Shown here: positions 20,557 to 26,350 of the stretch, one piece after another | Position numbering within the stretch: the first letter of the stretch is position 1 | How the letters are laid out: every line of letters starts with the position of its first letter | Source of the DNA: Cyanobacteria bacterium UBA7753 | GTDB lineage: Bacteria; Cyanobacteriota; Vampirovibrionia; Gastranaerophilales; Gastranaerophilaceae | Length of the DNA: 26,350 nucleotides | Reading direction: 5' to 3' | Assembly (NCBI GenBank): GCA_002481545.1 | Contig: DLEF01000008.1 | Span: 1 to 26,350, forward strand | Notes under the pieces: generated by a model | Database searches by the model: none | The model's input: the letters and a program-made list of their open reading frames with translations, nothing else | Told to the model about the DNA's origin: nothing | Position numbers and translations under genes: made by a program

Positions 20557-22317
20557 TTAAGATATTCTTCTTATCATTTCTTGTGCTTCTTCGCATTCAG
20601 GGAAAATGTCGGTTAATTTGTATAACACTTCGAGCGCGTCATCGTTTCTGTTCAAGTGTTCCAAGCATTTTGCTTTGTTTAACATCAAAGGCGTGCTGTT
20701 TTCTGTCGTTTTCAAAAGTGCATCAAAAATGTTCAAAGCCTTTTCGTATTCGCCCAATTCATAATAAGTAAGTGCCAAAAGGTTCTTTGTTTCTTTATCA
20801 GGGTTTTGTTCCAATGATTTTATGAAATAGATTTTTGCCTCTTCGTATTTTTTCATCGAGTAGAAAATTCTGCCCGCGAGAAACTGGATATATTCGTGTT
20901 CAGGTTGGTCATGTAAGGCTGATAATATCAGCTCTTCCGCCTCTTCAGGTTGGTGAAGTTCAAGTTTATTCATAGCACTTAATGATTTCGCGACAACATC
21001 ATCTTTTATATTGAGTGCTTTTTCGTAATATTTATCTGCCTCATCATATTTTGAGATTGCATACAGATAATTTGCATACTCAAATAATATGTCGAAATCG
21101 TCAGGCGCAAGCTCCAACGCTTTATGAAACTCATCATCCGCATAATCAAACAGTCTTTGGTTTAAGTATATAACCCCCAAATCCTTATGTGCGGTTGCGT
21201 TTTCGGGATCCATTTTTAAGACTTTCTTAAATATTTTCTCTGCCGTTCCCGTGTCATACAGTTGTGTTGATAAAATCGCATACTGATACAAAGTGTCTGA
21301 CGTAGGCGACGCCTTCAACAGAACGGAATCATAAATATCTTTTGCGTGTCTGAATTGTCTTGTTTCTATATAAAGACTTGCCAACTTTTGTGCCATCGTA
21401 ACCGAACGAGGGTTTCTTGAAACCAAGCGTTGCATTATTTTTATAGCCTGCTCGTAATCTTTCAATAACTCATAGCAGTTTGCCAAATTGTATTGGAAAA
21501 AGTCTTTTTCGGGATGTAACAGTGCCAGTGCTTTATAGTGTTTTGCAGCTTTTTTGATAAATCCCGCCTTCATCTCGGACAGCGCCAAAGATACAAGATA
21601 GTTTTCCTTGTTCTCAAGCTGATATGCTTTTTCGAAATAATCGCAGGCCTGTGCGTGCTTGTTTTGTATCTGATAAATAGATGCAATATTATAATAAGAA
21701 ACCGAGTCATCAGGTTTTATTCTGATAGCCTTTTTGTAGCATTCAATGGCTTTTTCTCTCTGTCCTACCATTAAATATGCTGTTCCTAAATTGTTGTAAA
21801 TCTGCGGATGAGAAGGATTGAGCGCAAGTGCTTTTTGTAAATAATCAATCCCGTCATTATAACGCTTTAGCGTAATACTTGCAGTTCCGATTAAGTAATC
21901 GAAAGTGTAATCCGTAGGTGCTAATGTTTTTGCCTTTTTCGCCAACTCAATCGCATTAATTTCACGGTTCGTGCGCATATATATTATGCACAAATCTTTG
22001 TATGCGTCGATATAATTTTCTCTTATTGCAAGAACTTTGAGATAATATTTTTCGGCGTCGAGTATTTGCCCGAGTTTGTCATAGCAGTTTGCAAGATAAA
22101 ACAGCGCTGTTGCGTCTTCCGGTGATATTTTGACTGCTTTTTCAAAAGCTTTTTTTGCCGCCTCAAAGTCATTTAGGTTAACATTTACGAGCCCGAGGAG
22201 CTTTACCGCCTCGATATCGTTGTCATGACCTTCTTGAAAATACTGCTCCAGCGACTTTTTCGCCTCGTTGTAGCTTTTCTCTGATATTAAATCTCTTATT
22301 TCTTCCAATTCACTCAT
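20557..22317 (-). CDS. Cytoplasmic TPR-repeat protein (586 aa)
   Basis: No signal peptide. Almost the whole length is TPR units (about sixteen), with typical segments such as DATALFYLANCYDKLG, HPQIYNNLGTAYLMVGQ and DSVSYYNIASIYQIQNK, and many AI-x-x-[FY]-x-[KR]A helices. It has no enzyme domain, so it is a binding scaffold with unknown partners. Leu/Asp-rich first helix (ELEEIRDLI). There is no Shine-Dalgarno before ATG 22317; instead a perfect TATAAT ends 6 nt before it (22329-22324), which predicts an mRNA starting at or near the ATG. It lies upstream of purA on the same strand and may share transcription with it. Confidence 0.9.
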   Translation of the reverse strand: MSELEEIRDLISEKSYNEAKKSLEQYFQEGHDNDIEAVKLLGLVNVNLNDFEAAKKAFEKAVKISPEDATALFYLANCYDKLGQILDAEKYYLKVLAIRENYIDAYKDLCIIYMRTNREINAIELAKKAKTLAPTDYTFDYLIGTASITLKRYNDGIDYLQKALALNPSHPQIYNNLGTAYLMVGQREKAIECYKKAIRIKPDDSVSYYNIASIYQIQNKHAQACDYFEKAYQLENKENYLVSLALSEMKAGFIKKAAKHYKALALLHPEKDFFQYNLANCYELLKDYEQAIKIMQRLVSRNPRSVTMAQKLASLYIETRQFRHAKDIYDSVLLKASPTSDTLYQYAILSTQLYDTGTAEKIFKKVLKMDPENATAHKDLGVIYLNQRLFDYADDEFHKALELAPDDFDILFEYANYLYAISKYDEADKYYEKALNIKDDVVAKSLSAMNKLELHQPEEAEELILSALHDQPEHEYIQFLAGRIFYSMKKYEEAKIYFIKSLEQNPDKETKNLLALTYYELGEYEKALNIFDALLKTTENSTPLMLNKAKCLEHLNRNDDALEVLYKLTDIFPECEEAQEMIRRIS

Positions 22318-22323
22318 ATAAAA

Positions 22324-22329
22324 ATTATA
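22324..22329 (-). promoter_or_regulatory. TATAAT box exactly 6 nt before the TPR gene start
   Basis: Minus strand TATAAT-TTTTAT-ATG. A normal start site would fall on the ATG, i.e. leaderless. No good -35 was seen. Confidence 0.5.
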
Positions 22330-22433
22330 CTACAGGAATGGGGTAAATAAAGAGGGGAGGGGTAAATATTTATAAATTTTTATGTTCAAATAAAAGAGTA
22401 AAAACAGATTGATAAATAATGAAGGCAATATAA

Positions 22434-22781
22434 ATGAAACAGGTTAAAATCACGGTTTTAAAGCGCACATGGAATGAAGATTTGGTAAATAAATATGCAA
22501 CCCCTGATTTAGCACCTTGCGAATATCATAAAGAAGGTGAAGTTTTCTATTCTAACGGCTGGCAGAAACCCGAAGCGCTTTGCGATAACGCTTGGAAATG
22601 TATGCAGGAATATGTTATCGCTCTGGCACACGGTGCGGAAAATTTCTATGATGGGGAATTATTAAACAAAAATGCATTCCTTGCCTCTTGCAATGACGGG
22701 TTCCGTCCTGTATGTTTTTTGATTGAGGCAACAGAGGAAAATGCTGATTTGTTTGTTGATAAAGATGGGTTGAGCCACTAA
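22434..22781 (+). CDS. TIGR04076 family protein (115 aa)
   Basis: A small conserved protein matching my recollection of the TIGR04076 family: K-[IV]-T-V-L-K near the start, PDLAPCEYHKEGE, the FYSNGWQKPEALCDNAW segment, ALAHGAENFYDG, and CNDGFRPVCFLIEA near the end. Function unknown. Conserved cysteines (LAPCE, ALCDNAW, ASCNDG) suggest metal or redox chemistry, but that is inference. The ribosome site GAAGG lies about 8 nt before ATG 22434. It is followed by the next plus-strand gene after 27 nt, so the two are probably co-transcribed. Confidence 0.8.
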   Translation: MKQVKITVLKRTWNEDLVNKYATPDLAPCEYHKEGEVFYSNGWQKPEALCDNAWKCMQEYVIALAHGAENFYDGELLNKNAFLASCNDGFRPVCFLIEATEENADLFVDKDGLSH

Positions 22782-22808
22782 AATAATTTTTTATAAGAAG
22801 CATATAAA

Positions 22809-23228
22809 TTGGAAATTATTGTTTTACTTTTAATTTTATCTGTAAGTTTAAATATATATTTATTCAATGATAAAACGAAATATATTTCAAAAGGCGCATT
22901 AAAAATGCTAAGAATATTCTGTGAATATCTTGATTTGTTCGTATTTAAAAATAATGATATAAAAAAGGGTTATAAACCTCTTAATTGGAAAAAATTAAAT
23001 AATTTTAAAATAGCTATTGAAAGGGCTATAAAATATACATCAATGGTTGATTATTTCTTTCAAGATTTGAATGACATCGGATATTATAAGTTATCTCCAA
23101 GCTTCAAAAGCAGTATATATTCAATTTCAGCGCAAATGAAAGGTCCTTCCGATGCAGACATTAGAAGGTTATCTGAAATAATAGTAAAACATTTCAATAA
23201 AATGATAGAAGAGGATAACGAACAGTAG
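22809..23228 (+). CDS. Hypothetical membrane-anchored protein (139 aa)
   Basis: Not recognised. The start is TTG 22809 with weak AAGAAG upstream. Residues 2-19 (EIIVLLLILSVSLNIYLF) form one membrane helix; the rest is Lys/Ile/Tyr-rich, probably helical and cytoplasmic, with an acidic tail. The coding sequence is clearly richer in A and T than its neighbours (runs such as AAAAAATTAAATAATTTT), a possible sign of transfer or weak constraint. It directly follows the TIGR04076-like gene and may be translated from the same mRNA. It is probably real, given its length and clean membrane segment. Confidence 0.6.
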   Translation: MEIIVLLLILSVSLNIYLFNDKTKYISKGALKMLRIFCEYLDLFVFKNNDIKKGYKPLNWKKLNNFKIAIERAIKYTSMVDYFFQDLNDIGYYKLSPSFKSSIYSISAQMKGPSDADIRRLSEIIVKHFNKMIEEDNEQ

Positions 23229-23273
23229 AATACTATTTTTCGCACCATTACATAAATGTTGCTTGGGGTGGTT

Positions 23274-23876
23274 TTATTTTACTAAATCGTCGTTGATAAC
23301 GACATCGCCTTGTCTGAATATTTTTATACCGTCGTTGAACACGCCTGCGACGGTTGAGGCTCTGCCCTGTGCTTTCAGACCATGGTCTTTGACAACATAA
23401 TCGACGCTGTCTCCTATATATTCAACCGCCTGTTCATAGGTGAGTGCTGCAGGCTGAGAGGACAAATTCGCGCTTGTTGTTGCAAGCACCTGCGTATCTA
23501 TTGATTTACAAATATCAGCGAAAACCTCGTCGTCAGGGACTCTTATCCCGACAGTCGGCAAACCTGATGTTATATAATCGGGAGTCTCGCTGCTTTTGTT
23601 CATAACGAGAGTCAGTGCCCCCGGGAAATATTTTTTTATAAGAATTTGAGCGGATTTCGGGATATTATCCACATACTTAATGAGCGGATAAATGTCAAAC
23701 GACATAAGAATGAGCGGTTTTTTCGGATCGCGGTGTTTTATTTCATAAATACGTTTTACGGCTTTTTCGCTCTCAGGCAGGCAACCCAAACCCCAGACGG
23801 TATCCGTAACGTATGCGATTACTCCGTCATTCTCAAGTATATCTTTTATTTTATTTTTTTCTTCCGGCTCTAACAT
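23274..23876 (-). CDS. tsaC: L-threonylcarbamoyladenylate synthase (TsaC/YwlC/Sua5 family)
   Basis: Makes threonylcarbamoyl-AMP from Thr, bicarbonate and ATP, for the t6A37 modification of ANN-reading tRNAs. 200 residues: only the YrdC-like catalytic domain, without the extra C-terminal domain of long Sua5. Motifs: VIAYVTDTVWGLGC near residue 20, KHRDPKKPLIL (the K-R-x-x-x-K-P-x binding patch), FPGALTLVM, TVGIRVPDD, TTSANLSSQPA (S-x-N motif), and GRASTVAGVF. TsaB, TsaD and TsaE are not in the window. No strong Shine-Dalgarno precedes ATG 23876. Confidence 0.93.
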   Translation of the reverse strand: MLEPEEKNKIKDILENDGVIAYVTDTVWGLGCLPESEKAVKRIYEIKHRDPKKPLILMSFDIYPLIKYVDNIPKSAQILIKKYFPGALTLVMNKSSETPDYITSGLPTVGIRVPDDEVFADICKSIDTQVLATTSANLSSQPAALTYEQAVEYIGDSVDYVVKDHGLKAQGRASTVAGVFNDGIKIFRQGDVVINDDLVK

Positions 23877-23892
23877 AATTCTTTAACATCCG

Positions 23893-23945
23893 TTACGCAA
23901 AATGTTTGATTAAGTGCAATCGGTTATACACAATATTTTGCGTAA
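23893..23945. promoter_or_regulatory. 11-bp perfect inverted repeat upstream of tsaC
   Basis: TTACGCAAAAT (23893-23903) and ATTTTGCGTAA (23935-23945), 31-nt loop. It lies between the 73-aa gene and tsaC on the same strand. It could be a terminator-like hairpin for the 73-aa gene, though no T run follows, or a paired binding site in front of tsaC. Confidence 0.5.
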
Positions 23946-23955
23946 TTATATATTT

Positions 23956-24177
23956 TTAAAGAAAATCTTCTCCGTCGTCGAGTCCTTCGATTTCAAGGTT
24001 ATCATCATCGACATCTTCGCCCATATCAAGGAGTTTCGGATCTTCTTCTTTTTTCTTCTCTTCTTTCTTTTTGTTCTTTTGGTTGCGTTTATTTACATAA
24101 ACACCCATTCCGCCTCCGGCGTCTTTATCGGAGGAGTATGATCTGAAAGGATCACTTCCGCTTATTCCAAATGCCAT
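23956..24177 (-). CDS. Small charged hypothetical protein (73 aa)
   Basis: Not recognised. It begins MAFGISGSDPFRSYSSDKDA, then a Gly/Val patch, then a strongly basic-acidic run (KNKKKEEKKKEEDPK), then a very acidic tail rich in Asp/Glu. Probably disordered. There is a good ribosome site: GAGGT lies 6 nt before ATG 24177, which is the main reason to accept it. Low-complexity composition means database matches would be weak evidence. Confidence 0.65.
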   Translation of the reverse strand: MAFGISGSDPFRSYSSDKDAGGGMGVYVNKRNQKNKKKEEKKKEEDPKLLDMGEDVDDDNLEIEGLDDGEDFL

Positions 24178-24242
24178 AAGTTACCTCGCTTTCATTTCTA
24201 TTATAATTTATTTTTCGGGTTTTGTACACCCCAAAATAAAAG

Positions 24243-24340
24243 ATACTAAGATACTGGAGCACTAAGGCACTAGGATAGTGCAAAGTTAAAAGTACAAAGT
24301 TATTAACTCTAAACTTTTCACTTAAAACTTATAACTTTGA
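24243..24340. repeat. Family D tract with ACTAAGGCACTAGG units
   Basis: It opens with GATACTAAGATACTGGAGCA and GCACTAAGGCACTAGG, as near 4623, followed by AAAGTTAAAAGTACAAAGTT and TTAACTCTAAACTTTTCACT, as on both sides of ycf23. It sits just after the SpoIID-like stop codon. Confidence 0.5.
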
Positions 24341-24341
24341 T

Positions 24342-26114
24342 TTATCGAGATACTTTCACATACATTTCTATTTTGTGTTCTTCGGCGGATAATGTTCTGT
24401 GATTTTTCGGCTGATTCGCAGGGTTGTATTTGATTACATTAACCTCGTTTTGTTTGATGTATTTTGAAATATCGTTCTCAATCCTGCCCGAACCGCTAAA
24501 CTTATAACAAACATCCTGACCGTTTATATTCAACAGCAATTGTTTAAGCCCTGTGCTGTTCGGAATAACGAGAGTTGCTTTTTTAAACGGTTGATAAAAA
24601 CATACATTTTTTGCACTCTTTCCGATTTCTATAGGTTTTGTGCCGAGCACTATTCCTTTGTAATAATGGCTCAAAATAGTATCAAACGGCAGGTGACAAT
24701 CCTGCGCCATATACCTTGCGCCGAACTGGCTGAGCCCGCACCCGTGTCCGAACCCTCCGCCGTAGGCGGTTATGATATCGTTATTTGTGGTTGTATTTGC
24801 AGGTTTTGCACTTTGTTTGCTGTTGTTAGCGGCAGTATTGTCTTTATTATTATCGTCAGCCTTTTTATCGGCGGTATTATTGTTATTGTTGCCGTTGTTT
24901 AAGCCTCTGAATACAACGTTAGCACTTGGGAGAGCTTTTCCGTTCTTTTGGAATGTTCGTCTTATTACAAGTTCTTTTTTGACGGTGAACGTGTTTTTAT
25001 CGGTTACTATATCCATTGAGATAATCTTGCCCGAGTTTCCTCGCTTGGTTACTTTTATATCTTTTAAGTTTCCGAAGTCCTCTGATTTTGTGAGTTTTGG
25101 CTCAACAAATCCCGTCTTGGATTGTACAACAAGCGTTGTTTTTAATACGTTTTGAAGTTCCGACCTCGTCCAAGTTCTTGTCCATCTGTATAGCGGGGAA
25201 TGAACATCATAAGACTGCGGTTTTGTTGAATAAAATTTATATGCGTCTTCTTCATTGTTCAAAGGTTTTATATCAGGCAGGTCAGGTGTTGCAACCAAAT
25301 ATTTTTTCGGCGGAGACGGGAACTGCTTTGTTATAGGATCCGAAAAAGTATTGGAATAAGATTCCGTATATCCGCCCGCGGTGGAGCTGAATACCGCTAT
25401 AATCATTTCGTCATTAGATAATGCAACGAGTCCGTGGGTTTTATCGATAGCCTCGTTTGAGATTTCTGATTCTCTGTTATAACCGTTATAGACCTGACTT
25501 GCGACACTGTCCACAACGTCATATGCACGGCTCATCTTTGTCCTCGGGGTTAGAGAATATACCCTTGCGGCGACCGCTTGTGATTTTAAAGCCTCTAAGC
25601 CGAACCCGACAGGCATTTCGCAAGGAACAACACCTTTCAGGTAATATTCAACATCAAGGCAGTTTATGAGATAGAACTTGTTTGGTTTATTCGGAACTGA
25701 TACAATTCTGAACTCTCCTCTGTACATTGCGGGTTTCCCTCCGCGGATGAGGTCTTTTATCCCCAAAACTCCGTTAGGAGCAGTTATTACAAAATCATCA
25801 TCAACAGAGGCTTCCATTTCTATCTCTGTCGAAGGATCTATATAATACAAATAATATTTTCCGTCGTCCGCTTTTGAGATTTTAAGGTTTGCGCCTTGAG
25901 GAATCCTCGCAAGCTCTGATTTTGTCTTTGTGTCCGACAATACAAGCTCTGTTGTAGAATATATCGTCACTTCCGTCTTTTCAACGGTAGTGAATTTTTG
26001 ATCCATAATCCCGACCTTAACCATTGCGTTTGACGGGTATGCGTTCACTTTTGACGGACAAATTATATTTATAAAGCCTAACAGTAATACCAATAATAAA
26101 AATATTCTCTTCAT
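24342..26114 (-). CDS. SpoIID/LytB-domain protein (probable peptidoglycan lytic enzyme)
   Basis: 590 residues from ATG 26114; TTG 26132 is possible but less likely. A signal peptide opens it (MKRIFLLLVLLLGFINIICP, cleavage near VNA). Residues about 40-140 resemble an SH3-like or SPOR-type accessory region. The SpoIID signature YLKGVVPCEMPVGFGLEALK is followed by SQAVAARVYS; the Glu in CEMP is the catalytic acid in this lytic transglycosylase family, which acts on glycan strands stripped of peptides. The C-terminal signature GHGCGLSQFGARYMAQ is intact. Between the two lies an Asn/Lys/Asp-rich low-complexity insert of about 40 residues. Non-sporulating bacteria, including cyanobacteria, carry such proteins for wall remodelling. 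A perfect TATAAT ends 6 nt before ATG 26114. Confidence 0.9.
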   Translation of the reverse strand: MKRIFLLLVLLLGFINIICPSKVNAYPSNAMVKVGIMDQKFTTVEKTEVTIYSTTELVLSDTKTKSELARIPQGANLKISKADDGKYYLYYIDPSTEIEMEASVDDDFVITAPNGVLGIKDLIRGGKPAMYRGEFRIVSVPNKPNKFYLINCLDVEYYLKGVVPCEMPVGFGLEALKSQAVAARVYSLTPRTKMSRAYDVVDSVASQVYNGYNRESEISNEAIDKTHGLVALSNDEMIIAVFSSTAGGYTESYSNTFSDPITKQFPSPPKKYLVATPDLPDIKPLNNEEDAYKFYSTKPQSYDVHSPLYRWTRTWTRSELQNVLKTTLVVQSKTGFVEPKLTKSEDFGNLKDIKVTKRGNSGKIISMDIVTDKNTFTVKKELVIRRTFQKNGKALPSANVVFRGLNNGNNNNNTADKKADDNNKDNTAANNSKQSAKPANTTTNNDIITAYGGGFGHGCGLSQFGARYMAQDCHLPFDTILSHYYKGIVLGTKPIEIGKSAKNVCFYQPFKKATLVIPNSTGLKQLLLNINGQDVCYKFSGSGRIENDISKYIKQNEVNVIKYNPANQPKNHRTLSAEEHKIEMYVKVSR

Positions 26115-26120
26115 AGCCTT

Positions 26121-26126
26121 ATTATA
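26121..26126 (-). promoter_or_regulatory. TATAAT box exactly 6 nt before the SpoIID-like gene start
   Basis: Minus strand GGAG-TATAAT-AAGGCT-ATG, the same spacing as at 22324-22329. It predicts a leaderless mRNA; alternatively GGAG acts as a distant ribosome site. Confidence 0.5.
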
Positions 26127-26192
26127 CTCCAAACGAAAAAGAGAGAATTTAAAAAAATAAATTATTTAAAACTCCATTTAACAAATAGCACG

Positions 26193-26211
26193 GGTTGTGC
26201 TTGTCACAACC
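26193..26211. repeat. Short hairpin upstream of the SpoIID-like gene
   Basis: GGTTGTG-CTTGT-CACAACC, perfect 7-bp stem, resembling the intergenic hairpins elsewhere but not a family A copy. Confidence 0.5.
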
Positions 26212-26240
26212 GGTTTTGACTAAAACGTAAGCGAAACTGC

Positions 26241-26337
26241 GAAATTACGGACGAGCGAAGCCTCGGGGAGCGGAGGCAACGGAAACGACAGGACGATAGT
26301 CCGAAGTTGACGACTGGCCGTAGCATGAAGTAATTTC
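26241..26337. repeat. G element, copy 2 (97 bp)
   Basis: GAAATTAC (26241-26248) and GTAATTTC (26330-26337) at the ends, GC-rich interior with GAAGCCTCGGGGAGCGGAGG and AACGGAAACGACAGG. The opening and closing blocks match copy 1 at 13182-13293; both closing blocks are followed by AAG. Confidence 0.55.
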
Positions 26338-26350
26338 AAGAAACAGATGT

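Overview
The window reads as a piece of chromosome from a low-GC, diderm, non-photosynthetic relative of cyanobacteria. The best fit is a gut Vampirovibrionia/Melainabacteria lineage (Gastranaerophilales-like). The case rests on a clear Ycf23/DUF561 homologue, a protein otherwise typical of cyanobacteria and plastids. A cyanobacterial-style PurA, MEP-pathway isoprenoid genes, an ispH-rpsA pair, a SpoIID/LytB-type protein without other sporulation genes, and a secreted chlamydial-Pmp-like beta-helix protein are consistent with it. This placement is inference: no rRNA or tRNA gene was seen.

Layout. Positions 1-4433 (minus) are the first 1477 codons of a huge secreted protein with repeated GGA[IV]-Y-N and F-x-x-N motifs; it runs off the left edge. 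After a repeat-filled spacer come mutL (minus) and a small 85-aa protein (minus), which diverges from a sigma factor gene (plus). Next are radA and an HtrA-type protease (minus), then ycf23 (plus), then a second copy of the small protein (82 aa, plus). ispE (minus) diverges from ispH-rpsA (plus), and a likely 23-codon membrane peptide gene lies between them. A minus-strand run follows: TPR protein, purA, TPR protein. Two plus-strand genes come next (a TIGR04076-like protein and an AT-rich hypothetical). The window closes with tsaC/ywlC, a charged 73-aa protein and a SpoIID/LytB-domain protein on the minus strand.

How the genes fit together. Most are housekeeping: mismatch repair and recombination (mutL, radA), isoprenoid precursors (ispE, ispH), translation (rpsA, tsaC), purine synthesis (purA) and envelope work (HtrA, SpoIID-like, Pmp-like). 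The least explained part is the pair of small-protein genes. They are about 89 percent identical in protein but heavily diverged at silent sites. They share a distinctive upstream element and have long, different, foldable leaders. One copy sits back to back with a variant sigma factor whose own leader and 3' region carry strong hairpins.

Spaces between genes are full of short palindromic repeats of several families (called A-D and G/H here), some recurring in the same order. None was noticed inside the coding regions. Other candidates for unannotated function are an orphan small RNA near 13100-13180, a G-tract leader before ispH, and two genes whose TATAAT box lies exactly 6 nt before the start codon, suggesting leaderless mRNAs.
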